From Fischerella muscicola SAG 1427-1 = PCC 73103 (GTDB lineage: Bacteria; Cyanobacteriota; Cyanobacteriia; Cyanobacteriales; Nostocaceae): 64,000 nt of DNA. Below the pieces are notes generated by a model. That model had not been told where the DNA came from, made no database searches, and worked only from the letters and a program-made list of their open reading frames with translations. The translations under genes were made by a program, and so were the position numbers. How positions within the stretch are numbered: position 1 is the stretch's first letter; each line of letters starts with the position of its first letter. The stretch covers positions 1 to 64,000 of the forward strand of contig NZ_AJLJ01000067.1 of NCBI RefSeq assembly GCF_000317245.1, read 5' to 3'. Shown here piece after piece: positions 20,970 to 30,680 of the stretch.

Positions 20970-22445
20970 TCACCCTCTAACCCTTAGCCTAAAGGGCTGA
21001 AAAATTTGTAAAGCTTGGATAAAAGCCTGTCCGCGTGACTCTTGCACAAAAATGAGTGGTAAAAGTGCAACAAGCCTAAATATTGTGGAGAAAACGAACA
21101 ATCCTAGTATGCCTCCACTAAAATTAATTTGTACGAGAAAACCACCAAGAATTGTACCGAAAGCACCACACAAGCCAGCAACCGCAGCTATAGTTGCAAA
21201 ATATATCGACTGATTTCTCAGTGGTGCAACTTCTAGCTGCATATTATTACCGCACAAATCAATAGCCGCCCCAGTTCCTCCCAAGAAAATGTGTAATATT
21301 GGCAACCATAGCCACATATCTAGGGAAGTGTAGCCAATACCCAACCATAATAAAGGTGCGATCGCTACCAAAATTCCAATAAAAAATAGAACAGAACGAT
21401 TGCCGATTTTATCTGCTAATCTTCCCCAGAGAATCAACATTAACATATTTGCTCCTGCTTGCAGGCTACTGTAAACAGTTACCCAACTGACATCTAAGTC
21501 GAGGGTATCTAACATGTAAAGATTGAAAAAGGGGTTACAAAGGTTAACAGCAAACATCCATACACTGAAGTAGAGCAAAAATATTAAAAAATTAGTATCC
21601 TTGCGGATACTCTGCCAAAATTTTGGTTGAGGCGTAGAGTTGACATCTGTAATTTGTCCCTGATTAGCAGTGACATCTAATTTATTGGCATCTTTAACTA
21701 CAGCATTTTGTACTTGAGGATTGATATCCAGCTTAAAGTACTGACACGCTAAACTCATAACTCCAAATAAAATACCTATAAACAGTGCTACACCGTAGCC
21801 TTGGAGAGTACCACCATACCAATGAGATACAGCAAATCCTGCTAAAGGTACACAAATCAAATTAGTCAAACTAGCAACACTGTTGCGTATACCAAAATAT
21901 CGCCCTCGCAAACGTCGATGGACTAATGTGGCTATCCACGAAAGCCAAGATGCACTACCTAACCCACCCCAAAGATGACTGACTAAGACAATCAAGAGTG
22001 TTAGTGTAACTAACTGCTGAGAATCAATTAATTTCTGGCTAAAGGCTGCTATACCAATTACTAAAATCAACCAAATTAGTCGAGAAGGTGCATAAATTAA
22101 TAGAGAATACTGACAGCGACTGTGAAAACGTTCTGATATATAAGCACCCAAAGGTTGAATTAAATTCACCAGCATCGGGATAGAAGCAAGTAGTCCAAAT
22201 GCCATTGGACTAGCACCCAATTCTACCAAAAAATTACTCAATAAAATGCCACCAGTTGTAATGCCAAAAATGCCTGCAAATATACCATCTATAGTTGAGG
22301 CTTTAAGGCTAGTACGAATAGCATCTTTGGAAAATTTGTCTTTATCTTTTGGTAAGATATCAGGAGAAATAGTTGTTTTGACAATTTCAATCTCAGAAAT
22401 TTCTGATATCAAAGAGGAAGAAGTTCCAACTTGAGCATTATTCAT
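20970..22445 (-). CDS. MFS transporter
   Basis: Major facilitator superfamily protein of 491 residues with about 12 hydrophobic segments. It has a cytoplasmic N-terminal region of about 40 residues and a central polar loop (about 235-275) between the two six-helix halves. The loop-2 type motif GRLADKIGNR near 345 is visible. The substrate cannot be inferred from the sequence or neighbours. It is a single gene convergent with accD. Start is ATG at 22445. Confidence 0.88.
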   Translation of the reverse strand: MNNAQVGTSSSLISEISEIEIVKTTISPDILPKDKDKFSKDAIRTSLKASTIDGIFAGIFGITTGGILLSNFLVELGASPMAFGLLASIPMLVNLIQPLGAYISERFHSRCQYSLLIYAPSRLIWLILVIGIAAFSQKLIDSQQLVTLTLLIVLVSHLWGGLGSASWLSWIATLVHRRLRGRYFGIRNSVASLTNLICVPLAGFAVSHWYGGTLQGYGVALFIGILFGVMSLACQYFKLDINPQVQNAVVKDANKLDVTANQGQITDVNSTPQPKFWQSIRKDTNFLIFLLYFSVWMFAVNLCNPFFNLYMLDTLDLDVSWVTVYSSLQAGANMLMLILWGRLADKIGNRSVLFFIGILVAIAPLLWLGIGYTSLDMWLWLPILHIFLGGTGAAIDLCGNNMQLEVAPLRNQSIYFATIAAVAGLCGAFGTILGGFLVQINFSGGILGLFVFSTIFRLVALLPLIFVQESRGQAFIQALQIFQPFRLRVRG

Positions 22446-22728
22446 GAACTGAGTAAATTGTTAATGGTTAATCGTTAATTTTTAATTGTCATAAGTTATT
22501 AGCCATTAGCTATTTCTCTTTGACACACAGAAAAACTACTTTGTGTTTATCTTTGCAACTCTATGATTTAGAGAAAGTAAGATATGTCAAGTTTTCGAGA
22601 CACATGTTTTTTACTCAGTATTAATGCCAATTCTTAGTTATTCTACCGTGTATTTCTAAATAAAGTTTTAATTTTCCCAAAATTCATTCTAGAGTAAGAG
22701 AAGCAATCCGAAGAATATTTTTGATGGG

Positions 22729-24006
22729 GTGATTAGAAGAATTTTTGGAAATTTTGTGGCGTTAATGGTAGCGATCGCTCTTTGTATGATTGGTTGCCAG
22801 AATTTGCCCTTGCCCCACACTACCACGACAACCGCTCCAGTCATCCTAAAACTTAGCGGTTGGGGTGCAGATCCGACTGAGCAAAAACTATTGAAACAAG
22901 TACTCAAAGACTTTGAGGCACAGCATCCAGATATCAGAATAAAGTATGAGGTCATCGCCGACCAGTACATGGATGTGATTAAAACGCGCTTGATTGGCGA
23001 AGCAGCGCCTGATGTCTTCTATCTAGATGCTTTTGAGGCTCCTTTCTTAATGAGCCAGAACGTTCTAGAGCCATTAGATACTTATATTAAACCGGAATTT
23101 GACCTAGCTGATTTTGAGGAGACAATACTTAATAGCTTTAAGTACAACAATCAGATATATGGTTTACCCAAAGACTACTCTACTTTGACTCTTTTTTATA
23201 ACAAACAAGCTTTTGTGATCGCAGGCTTAACAAGCCCTCCCATAACATGGGATGAATTGCGTATCTACTCCAAACAATTGACAGTAGATCAAAACCAAGA
23301 CGGTAAAATTGACCAATACGGCTATGGGATCATCCCAGAGTTAGGGCGTCAAGCTTACAAAATCAAAGCCTTTGGTGGACAACTCGTAGATGCAAATGGT
23401 TATGCTGTATTTGCTTCGGAAGCGGGGATCAAAGGATTACAGTTGGTAGTAGATCAGTATCAAAAAGACCATACCGCCGCTCAAAAATCTGACGTCGGAA
23501 CCAACTCAGGCAGTGAAATGTTTGGTCAAGGTAAAGTCGCAATGGCCATTGAAGGCAACTGGGCTATTACCTACCTAAAAGAAACTTTTCCTCAACTTGA
23601 TTTTGCTACCGCAGAAATACCAAGCATTAATGATAAAAAAGGCACTATGCTATTTACTGTTGCCTATGTTATGAACAAACAAACACAACACAAAACCGAA
23701 GCTTGGGAATTGATTTCTTACCTCACAGGTAAGGAAGGTATGGAAAAATGGACAGCAACAGGCTTTACTTTACCGACACGTAAATCAGTAGCTGAAAAAT
23801 TGGGTTATGACAAAGATCCGTTGCGATCGCCCTTTGTCGCCGGAATCAGCTATGCTATGCCTTGGCAAGCAGGTAAATACCCCGCCGCCATTATGAACAA
23901 CTTTGATAATCAATTCATCAGTGCTTTACTGGGACAACAACCGCTACAACAAGCAATGCAACGGGCGCAAACACAAGCAAATAAATTAATTCAAGCGATG
24001 GAATAA
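22729..24006 (+). CDS. ABC transporter substrate-binding lipoprotein (family 1, sugar type)
   Basis: Periplasmic solute-binding protein of 425 residues. A signal sequence ends in a lipobox-like IGC at about residues 21-23, so it is probably a lipoprotein. The mature part has the family-1 extracellular-solute-binding pattern: WGADPTEQKLLKQVLKDFEAQ, DVFYLDAFEAP, GLPKDYSTLTLFYNK and a C-terminal LTGKEGMEKW region. The start is GTG at 22729; the overlapping ATG is closed at once by a stop. No permease or ATPase genes are adjacent, so its partners are encoded elsewhere. The ligand is probably a sugar or oligosaccharide. Confidence 0.9.
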   Translation: MIRRIFGNFVALMVAIALCMIGCQNLPLPHTTTTTAPVILKLSGWGADPTEQKLLKQVLKDFEAQHPDIRIKYEVIADQYMDVIKTRLIGEAAPDVFYLDAFEAPFLMSQNVLEPLDTYIKPEFDLADFEETILNSFKYNNQIYGLPKDYSTLTLFYNKQAFVIAGLTSPPITWDELRIYSKQLTVDQNQDGKIDQYGYGIIPELGRQAYKIKAFGGQLVDANGYAVFASEAGIKGLQLVVDQYQKDHTAAQKSDVGTNSGSEMFGQGKVAMAIEGNWAITYLKETFPQLDFATAEIPSINDKKGTMLFTVAYVMNKQTQHKTEAWELISYLTGKEGMEKWTATGFTLPTRKSVAEKLGYDKDPLRSPFVAGISYAMPWQAGKYPAAIMNNFDNQFISALLGQQPLQQAMQRAQTQANKLIQAME

Positions 24007-24133
24007 AATAGAATCATTCCACAAATATGTCACACCCACACTTAATCATTAACACAACTAATCTCTAGATAGTTGCTGTTATTTTCACAATTTGTTACAA
24101 AAATACAAAGAACTTCTAGAGACATCAACCCAA

Positions 24134-24928
24134 ATGTTCGGCGGACTTACTGGTTTAACAAATCCAAAAGGCACAGACTGGGGAGAACAGATGCTCAACA
24201 CTGTTGCTACCCAAACAATTCGCCACCTGTTCACCAAAAGCGAGTCAGTAGAAGTCTTTGTCCGTTGTCACCCTTCCAGCAAGCTATTGCAAGGCAGCAT
24301 CGATAGCTTCACAATGAAAGGTCGTGGCTTGGTTATCCGTAAAGATTTTGCTGCTGAAGAAATTTTTATCGAAACCGATGCGGTTGCTATTGACTTTAGC
24401 TCTGTTTTAAGTGGCAAACTCAGTCTAAAGCAACCCACCCAGGCGATCGCTCAAGTTGTATTGACAGAAGCAGGCATTAACCAGGCTTTTAAAGCAGAAT
24501 TAGTTACAAAGCGACTGTTGAATCAATCTCTACCTGCTTTGACTGCATTATCTGGTGGCAAGCCAGTCTCTTTTATTGACGTTCAAGTAGAACTATTGGC
24601 AGAAAATCGGCTGCGAATTTTGGCAAAAGCGGATTTAGACAACGGTGAGCTTGTACCAATCAATATGACTGTAGCTGTGAGTATTGAACGGCGACGGCGT
24701 ATTTCTTTTACCAATCAAGGAATTGATCTCGAACAAGTACCAGAAGCACAGCGAGAACTCTCACAAAACTTGAGTTTAGCGTTGGTAGAAATTTTGGATA
24801 ACATGGTTGATTTGGATCGCTTTGACTTAGATGGAGTCAAAATGCGACTGAATCGATTAGAAACCGAGGGAAAACGATTAATTTTCAGTGGATATGCGGA
24901 GATTGAGCGTATCCCTCGGAGTGGGTAA
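24134..24928 (+). CDS. DUF2993 family protein
   Basis: Protein of 264 residues from ATG at 24134 (a TTG at 24092 would add 14). The core from about 45 to 250 matches the DUF2993/LmeA-type fold, a lipid-binding-like domain seen in many cyanobacterial and actinobacterial proteins; the function in cyanobacteria is not established. The start MFGGLTGLTNP looks like the natural N-terminus. No signal peptide is clear. A single gene between the solute-binding protein and argG. Confidence 0.82.
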   Translation: MFGGLTGLTNPKGTDWGEQMLNTVATQTIRHLFTKSESVEVFVRCHPSSKLLQGSIDSFTMKGRGLVIRKDFAAEEIFIETDAVAIDFSSVLSGKLSLKQPTQAIAQVVLTEAGINQAFKAELVTKRLLNQSLPALTALSGGKPVSFIDVQVELLAENRLRILAKADLDNGELVPINMTVAVSIERRRRISFTNQGIDLEQVPEAQRELSQNLSLALVEILDNMVDLDRFDLDGVKMRLNRLETEGKRLIFSGYAEIERIPRSG

Positions 24929-25199
24929 TATGATTTTGGATTGTGGATTACTCTACCCCTGCGGGGAACACTACGTGAACGAGAAGCCGCACTTCGTGCG
25001 TCTATAGATTTTGGATTGGAAAACTTTTTATAGCGTATACCCTGGAGTGGGTAATATGATTTTAGATTTTGGATGAAACAACTTTGTTATCTAAGTTTTG
25101 GGATAATTTGCTACCCAATATATTTGAATGAACAAAATATGCAGGGCTTATTTGGATATAATATTGACTCGATTCTTTGTTTTGTGACTGGAGAAGCTA

Positions 25200-26402
25200 A
25201 TGAGTCGCGCCAAAAAGGTTGTCCTGGCATATTCTGGCGGAGTAGATACATCGGTGTGCATTCCCTACCTCAAGCATGAGTGGGGTGTAGAAGAAGTAAT
25301 TGCCCTAGCAGCAGACTTGGGACAGGGAGATGAATTAGAACCAGTCCGAGAAAAAGCCCTGAAATCAGGTGCAAGTGAGTCATTAGTGGCAGATGTTAAA
25401 GAGACGTTTGTCAAAGATTATTCATTTCCTGCCATTCAAGCCAATGCTCTTTACGAAAATCGTTATCCTCTAGCAACAGCCTTAGCTCGTCCGTTGATTG
25501 CTAAAGTTTTAGTAGAGACAGCAGAAATATACGGTGCTGATGCGATCGCTCACGGCTGCACTGGTAAAGGTAACGATCAGGTGCGTTTTGATGTATCGAT
25601 TGCAGCCCTCAACCCCAGTCTCAAAATTCTCGCACCTGCACGGGAATGGGGTATGAGTCGTGAAGAAACCATTGCCTACGGAGAAAACTTTGGCATTCCT
25701 GCACCCGTGAAAAAGTCTTCTCCTTACAGTATTGACCGCAATATGTTAGGTCGGAGTATCGAAGCCGGAATTCTGGAAGATCCCACAGTGGAACCACCAG
25801 AAGAAATTTATTTATTAACAAAGGCGATCGCTGACACTCCCAACGAACCAGAATATATTGATATTGGTTTTATAAGAGGTATTCCTACTAGCCTCAATGG
25901 TGAAACAAAAAGACCGATTGAATTAATCGAACAACTTAACCAAATTGCAGGAAATCACGGTGTTGGACGCATCGATATGATTGAAAATCGCTTGGTAGGG
26001 ATTAAATCGCGGGAAATCTATGAATCTCCCGCAATGGTAGTGTTAATTCAAGCCCATCGCGATTTAGAAAGTCTGACTCTGACGGCAGATGTTACCCATT
26101 ACAAACGGGGTATTGAAGAAACTTACAGCCAAATGATTTACAACGGCTTGTGGTACAGTCCCCTGAAAGCCGCTCTAGATGCTTTTATTCAAAAAACACA
26201 AGAGCAAGTGTCGGGAACAATTCGAGTCAAGCTATTTAAAGGTAACGCTACTATCGTTGGGCGCCATTCCGAAAACTCTTTGTATACTCCTGACTTGGCA
26301 ACCTATGGAGCCGATGACAAATTTGATCATAAGGCAGCTGAAGGTTTCATTTACGTTTGGGGTTTGCCAACTCGGATTTGGGCGCAGCACGGTAGGATAT
26401 AG
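25200..26402 (+). CDS. argG: argininosuccinate synthase
   Basis: Joins citrulline and aspartate with ATP in arginine synthesis; cytoplasmic tetramer. The 400 residues start with the ATP-binding P-loop-like AYSGGVDTS (about 10-18), and contain [14 protein letters not shown] (about 115-128) and [15 protein letters not shown] (about 173-187). A GGAG ribosome-binding site lies just before the ATG at 25200. Full length and single. Confidence 0.97.
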   Translation: MSRAKKVVLAYSGGVDTSVCIPYLKHEWGVEEVIALAADLGQGDELEPVREKALKSGASESLVADVKETFVKDYSFPAIQANALYENRYPLATALARPLIAKVLVETAEIYGADAIAHGCTGKGNDQVRFDVSIAALNPSLKILAPAREWGMSREETIAYGENFGIPAPVKKSSPYSIDRNMLGRSIEAGILEDPTVEPPEEIYLLTKAIADTPNEPEYIDIGFIRGIPTSLNGETKRPIELIEQLNQIAGNHGVGRIDMIENRLVGIKSREIYESPAMVVLIQAHRDLESLTLTADVTHYKRGIEETYSQMIYNGLWYSPLKAALDAFIQKTQEQVSGTIRVKLFKGNATIVGRHSENSLYTPDLATYGADDKFDHKAAEGFIYVWGLPTRIWAQHGRI

Positions 26403-26419
26403 GGGATCGGGAGAAACAA

Positions 26420-26450
26420 GTCAAAAGTCAAAAGTCAAAAGTCAAAAAAT
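26420..26450 (+). repeat. heptamer tandem repeat after argG
   Basis: About four copies of the heptamer AAGTCAA (read as AAAAGTC) lie in tandem just after argG, followed by a fragment of the GTAGACGC...GGCTTCC dispersed repeat. Heptanucleotide tandem repeats of this sort are a known trait of heterocystous cyanobacteria. Confidence 0.6.
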
Positions 26451-26530
26451 TCTTAATTTTGTAGACGCAAAGCGGCTTCCGTAGGTATTTTGAATTTTGA
26501 ATTGATTTGTCTCCCCTTGTCCTCCAATCC

Positions 26531-27160
26531 CTATTCCCCAGTGCCTATTCTTTGTTGCCTAGCTTCTAGCCAAAGAGGAATAACGATAAAGGCTGCAAGA
26601 ATTAATAAGGCAGCGATCGCAAATTTACTAACCCAAGCAACCAACTGTTCTAGGGAAACAACAGTACCAGCAAAAAATGCCAGTGTCACCATCACCCCAC
26701 CCCATGCAGTCGCCCCGATGACGTTATAAAAACAGAATTTTCCAAAAGGCATTCCAGCTATACCAGCCATAGGTGCAGCAAAAATTCTCAATAAGGCTAA
26801 GAAACGCCCAAAGAAAACTGCTTTTGCTGCATTTTCACTAAATTGCTCTTTTATTGTTAACAGTCGGGTTTCTGAAAATCTAAACAGGCTGCCGAGTCGC
26901 ACTAGCATTGGCCAGCCGCCAGTTCTACCAACCCAATAACCGCAAATACCACCAATTACGGCTCCCGCAACAGCATCACCTAGAACCAGCCAGTAATTTA
27001 ATTCATGACTACCAGCTAGGAACCCACCGACTAGAGTTACGGTTTCACCAGGAATGGGAATGCCCAAGTTCTCTAACAATATTCCGAAAAAAATTGCCCA
27101 GTATCCATAATCATGGGCAATCCTTTGGATATTTTCTAACGAGATAAATTCCAAAGACAT
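26531..27160 (-). CDS. DedA family membrane protein
   Basis: SNARE-associated/DedA family inner-membrane protein of 209 residues. The ENLGIPIPGETV motif near residue 30 and the FFGRFLALLRIFAAPMAGIAGM stretch near 117 are family hallmarks. Several hydrophobic helices follow. DedA proteins act in membrane lipid flipping (undecaprenyl phosphate or phospholipid) and envelope homeostasis; the substrate here is unknown. Single gene, convergent with argG. Confidence 0.9.
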   Translation of the reverse strand: MSLEFISLENIQRIAHDYGYWAIFFGILLENLGIPIPGETVTLVGGFLAGSHELNYWLVLGDAVAGAVIGGICGYWVGRTGGWPMLVRLGSLFRFSETRLLTIKEQFSENAAKAVFFGRFLALLRIFAAPMAGIAGMPFGKFCFYNVIGATAWGGVMVTLAFFAGTVVSLEQLVAWVSKFAIAALLILAAFIVIPLWLEARQQRIGTGE

Positions 27161-27757
27161 TCAGCACCGCAGCCTTTACAAATGTTTACTTTTACTATAT
27201 CTTGTCTCGTTTTCTAGTAGTGTGTCAATCGAGTCTTTGAAAGACACATGCACCACAGTTAAGTACCTGTAAACTTTAAATAAGCTTTATCAAACTCATC
27301 TATTTCTCCAAGTCGCAGATATCCCTAAATTCCATTTAGAGGATACTTCTACTCACTATTTTAGTGGGATTCCAAGGAAAATGCATTTTCCTCTACACTA
27401 TACTTAGTGTCAAGTTTGACGAAATAGCCACTATTTCTGTACATTAAGTTTTACCACATCAGTACATGCACAGAAGTAAAGCAAAATTTTTTTATTAAAA
27501 ATTTATAAACTTCCTAGTTATTTATAAAAATTTTGTAAAAAGTACATGTAGCACCAAAATTATCAAAGGCTTATGCCTATATTGGGGAAAGATTAAGATA
27601 AATTATACGGCATGAATACTGAAATTATTGGTCTCAACCGTACTATTATAAAGCTACCAAATTTTTAGGGAAAGCAGTATTATTACGGTTGTAAACAAAG
27701 CAGTTTTTATGCCTGTTTTTTTGTTTTTCGATTGATTCAATAAGCCAGTAAAGATTT
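27161..27757. other. 600-bp gap before the STAS gene
   Basis: No gene is visible. The part from about 27480 to 27560 is very AT-rich with an imperfect inverted repeat (AAAATTTATAA facing TTATAAAAATTTT). This may be a long regulatory region for the divergent DedA and STAS genes, but I cannot point to specific sites. Confidence 0.4.
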
Positions 27758-28111
27758 ATGACTCTCACATCAGAACGCCAAATCATCTTGTTCAAGCCCC
27801 AAGGACGCATGGATTTAGAGGGTAGTGTGGCTTTCAGTGAAAAGGTGACTGAATTATTACCCCAACGTGATCAACTCTGGGTGATTGATTTAGCTGAGGT
27901 GGATTTTATGGATAGTTCCGGCCTAGTTGCCTTAGTTAATGGGTTGAAAGCTGCACGACAAAATGGTTGTCGTCTGGTACTGTGCAACGTACAAACACCT
28001 GTGAGATTAGTTTTAGAACTGACTCAACTCGATTCAGTATTTGAAATTGTTTACAATCAAGAAGAAATATTGGGTTTTGTAAACAAAAGTAATTTGTTGC
28101 TGGTACGTTAA
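27758..28111 (+). CDS. STAS-domain protein, anti-sigma factor antagonist type
   Basis: Single STAS domain of 117 residues. The phosphorylatable Ser motif DFMDSSGLVAL (about 49-59) matches SpoIIAA/RsbV-type antagonists, which switch an anti-sigma factor or other partner by phosphorylation. Cyanobacteria have many such partner-switch proteins in stress and motility control (for example in the Hps system), so a regulatory role is likely. No kinase or phosphatase gene is adjacent. Start is ATG at 27758. Confidence 0.88.
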   Translation: MTLTSERQIILFKPQGRMDLEGSVAFSEKVTELLPQRDQLWVIDLAEVDFMDSSGLVALVNGLKAARQNGCRLVLCNVQTPVRLVLELTQLDSVFEIVYNQEEILGFVNKSNLLLVR

Positions 28112-28137
28112 AAGCGACAATCCATAGCTGAAAACTA

Positions 28138-28242
28138 ATGGTTAGGTCAAGCAGTGGCTTTGCAGTACTAGCTTTTGCACTTTCTAGGCTGCTAAAAGTA
28201 GCTAGGGTGGGAAACAAATTTTTTGATAAACTTTTTGGCTAA
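28138..28242 (+). CDS. possible 34-residue small protein
   Basis: A short ATG frame, 26 bp after the STAS gene, encodes a hydrophobic then basic, amphipathic-looking peptide (MVRSSSGFAVLAFALSRLLK and a tail ending FFDKLFG). A frame of this length can occur by chance and no good ribosome-binding site is seen. It is listed only as a candidate. Confidence 0.2.
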   Translation: MVRSSSGFAVLAFALSRLLKVARVGNKFFDKLFG

Positions 28243-28365
28243 AGCTGTTGATTCTCTAAATAATTGGTGTTTTGCTTAGTAAGCACTACTCAATCACCGA
28301 AAGCAACCATAATGTATTACTAGTTGCAGCTGCCATGCCACGTGCTGACATAGCCAAAATTAAGT

Positions 28366-29007
28366 TTAAGCGTTCTGCACAGCAGAAACATTAGCATTCT
28401 CAGATGTCATCGGCGGAAAATTTGGTAAATCAATCGCGCTGTGAGAAGTCGTACGAGTTTTCTGGGCCAAACGATAACTCACACTTTGCAGTTCTGCTTG
28501 TAACTGACGGTTTTCTCGTTGTAGCATTACGACTTTTTCTCTAACCGGAGTCATGCGCTCCTCAAACTTACGGCGATAAATTTGTGGTAGTTCCTGTACT
28601 ACTTGCTCTAACATCCGACTGCGATCGCTTAGTTCTTGCACCGACTGACGCAACTGATAGATTTCAGTATCTCGATTGGAAATTTGTTCTTGATAAAAAG
28701 CTACTTGTTGTTCAACTGCTTGTAGTTGTTCTCGCAAAGCTTGAAGCTGACTTTGATAACGCTCAGACATTTCTGGCTGGGGCATAAAATTAGCATTACC
28801 CTTCACCAGTCGGAACAGTTCTTGAGACAGCTGTTGCACTAATTGATCGCGAAGTTGCAATTCTTGACGCAACTTCGATACTTCTGTAGAGAGAGCTTGA
28901 ATATTGGAGTTATCAGTTTGACTCACAGTGGCAACTATCTCCGGTGAATAATCTTTCCCCTTGTTAGGTATAAACGCGGTTGTACTGCTTTTGGCTAATA
29001 CTCCCAA
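28366..29007 (-). CDS. coiled-coil protein, 213 aa
   Basis: No named family is recognised. From residue 35 on the sequence is a long Gln/Glu/Leu/Arg-rich coiled coil, with a short unstructured N-terminus and a C-terminal tail that includes a SAIDLPNFPP stretch. It has no signal peptide or membrane segment. The frame starts with TTG at 29007; an in-frame TAG lies just upstream, and the next Met is near residue 75, so TTG is the likely start. It lies downstream of rpsF on the same strand. Confidence 0.75.
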   Translation of the reverse strand: MGVLAKSSTTAFIPNKGKDYSPEIVATVSQTDNSNIQALSTEVSKLRQELQLRDQLVQQLSQELFRLVKGNANFMPQPEMSERYQSQLQALREQLQAVEQQVAFYQEQISNRDTEIYQLRQSVQELSDRSRMLEQVVQELPQIYRRKFEERMTPVREKVVMLQRENRQLQAELQSVSYRLAQKTRTTSHSAIDLPNFPPMTSENANVSAVQNA

Positions 29008-29147
29008 GTACTAGTTAATTTAGCATTCCCGGAGAATTCGGCAAGTAGAAAAACGAATTTTTTTTTACTTTCTTAAAATATAAATAAGTTAGTTGTTAGT
29101 TGTTAGTGAGTTTGAGCAAACAAATAATTTACTAACCAATCACCACT

Positions 29148-29186
29148 GTAGGGGCGTAGACGCGCCCTGTCCGTCTACGCCCCTAC
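29148..29186. repeat. palindromic dispersed element after rpsF
   Basis: A perfect 15-bp inverted repeat (GTAGGGGCGTAGACG and its complement) with a 9-nt loop starts 4 bp downstream of the rpsF stop. Its core GGGGCGTAGACGCG is shared with the inner palindrome of the MITE-like element at 10565-10691. No T run follows on the minus strand, so it is not a normal terminator. Confidence 0.65.
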
Positions 29187-29189
29187 TAC

Positions 29190-29510
29190 CTATGCTGCTT
29201 CTGTAGAAGCTTTTGGCTCTTCTACTTGTTGGTTGAGTGTTAGGTAGCGAATTACTTCCTCGCTCAGACGCATAGCCCGTTCCAACACAGCAATCATTTT
29301 GCCTGGGCCAGTGTAGTTAAGTTGGATATATATGCCATCTCTTTGCCTTTGAATTTCATAAGCTAAACGACGCTTGCCTCTATTCTGACTTTGAATGTTG
29401 TCAGCACCTTGTTCCCGGAGCAAGTTCTCATACTTAGCAATTATTTGCTCTACTTGCTCATCACCCAAGTCAGGACGCAAGATGTACATTGTTTCGTAAA
29501 CTGTTTGCAT
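29190..29510 (-). CDS. rpsF: 30S ribosomal protein S6
   Basis: S6 binds the central domain of 16S rRNA with S18. The 106 residues have the [11 protein letters not shown] start, [21 protein letters not shown] (core strands) and the conserved NEVIRY-like SEEVIRYL near the end. A strong AAGGAGA ribosome-binding site precedes the ATG. No rpsR is adjacent, as is usual in cyanobacteria. Confidence 0.97.
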   Translation of the reverse strand: MQTVYETMYILRPDLGDEQVEQIIAKYENLLREQGADNIQSQNRGKRRLAYEIQRQRDGIYIQLNYTGPGKMIAVLERAMRLSEEVIRYLTLNQQVEEPKASTEAA

Positions 29511-29903
29511 GGTTTTAATCTCCTTTTGGACTATGTGGCTGCTGATGTCAATTAGGTAGTAACGGTAGTTTTTTATAAAAATTAACTAACCATATATACA
29601 GCAACAAGGAATTATGATCTTACAAGAAATTTGTCGAAGTGTGAAATCCTATTTTGTGATATTTAGGAGTTTTACACAATTTCTGAGTGTAACGTTTTTT
29701 AAGAGTGAAATTAAAATATGATCCAACAAGGAGGTGAATAATAGCTATTTTAAATTTTGCGAAAAGTTTGTAGAGCCACCTTCTTCGGCTTCCCGCAAGG
29801 GTGCGCCAGTTTCTGGCAATTAGTCATGAGTTTATAGACTTTGGACTGTAGACAATTGACTTTAGAAGCGATTTGATTACAAACAGAGGTATTTATCAAA
29901 GTT
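29511..29903. other. divergent region between rpsF and the FAH gene
   Basis: No gene is seen. Around 29785 there is a partial dispersed-repeat fragment (TTCGGCTTCCCGCAAGGGTGCGCCA). Promoters of rpsF and the FAH-family gene must lie here but cannot be assigned. Confidence 0.4.
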
Positions 29904-30677
29904 ATGGCGCAGCGCTTTGTGCGAGTTCAGAATCCAGAAGGGCAGATTTATTATGGTTTGCTACAACTTTCCATGAAAGTGCAGGTGCTGGATGCTCCCC
30001 CCTGGTTACAAGGTCAACCTACGGATTTAATACTAGAACCAGATGACTACGAAATTTTGGCTCCTTGTGCGCCTTCAAAGATCGTGGCTGTCGGCAAAAA
30101 TTATGCGGAACATGCGGCGGAGATGGGAACTGATGTCCCTGTAGAACCACTGATTTTTTTCAAACCGCCCACATCTGTAATTGCTTCGCTAGCAAAAATT
30201 CAGTATCCACCCCAGTCACAACGAGTAGACTATGAAGGAGAACTAGCATTAGTCATAGGCGATCGCGCTTTTAATTGCACACCCCAAGAAGCCCAAATGA
30301 AAATTTGGGGTTACACAATCGCCAATGACGTGACGGCGCGAGACTTACAAAGAAAAGATAGTCAATGGACGCGAGCAAAAGGCTTTGATACGTTTTGTCC
30401 TCTTGGCCCGTGGATTGTCCGCGAATTAAGCCCAGGAGCCAGACTACAGACTTTCTTGAATGAAGAGCCTACTCCTGTACAATCTGCAACTATCGACCAA
30501 ATGGTTTTTCCCCCAGATTACCTTGTGTCTTATATCAGTCAGATTATGACACTATTACCGGGGGATATTGTACTGACAGGTACACCTGTGGGAGTTGGAT
30601 CCCTGAAAATAGGCGATCGCATCCGTATAGAAATTGAAGGTATTGGTCGTCTGGAAAATACAGTAGTAAGTAGTTGA
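29904..30677 (+). CDS. fumarylacetoacetate hydrolase (FAH) family protein
   Basis: FAH-fold enzyme of 257 residues. It contains VGKNYAEHAAEMG (about 63-75), the metal-ligand region VDYEGELALVIGDRA (about 109-123), and NDVTARDLQRKDSQWTRAKGFD (as the family's catalytic stretch, about 146-167), then GDIVLTGTPVGVG near 226-238. Members hydrolyse or decarboxylate 2-oxo acids such as acylpyruvates or oxaloacetate; the substrate cannot be fixed here. Single gene. Confidence 0.9.
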   Translation: MAQRFVRVQNPEGQIYYGLLQLSMKVQVLDAPPWLQGQPTDLILEPDDYEILAPCAPSKIVAVGKNYAEHAAEMGTDVPVEPLIFFKPPTSVIASLAKIQYPPQSQRVDYEGELALVIGDRAFNCTPQEAQMKIWGYTIANDVTARDLQRKDSQWTRAKGFDTFCPLGPWIVRELSPGARLQTFLNEEPTPVQSATIDQMVFPPDYLVSYISQIMTLLPGDIVLTGTPVGVGSLKIGDRIRIEIEGIGRLENTVVSS

Positions 30678-30680
30678 TCG

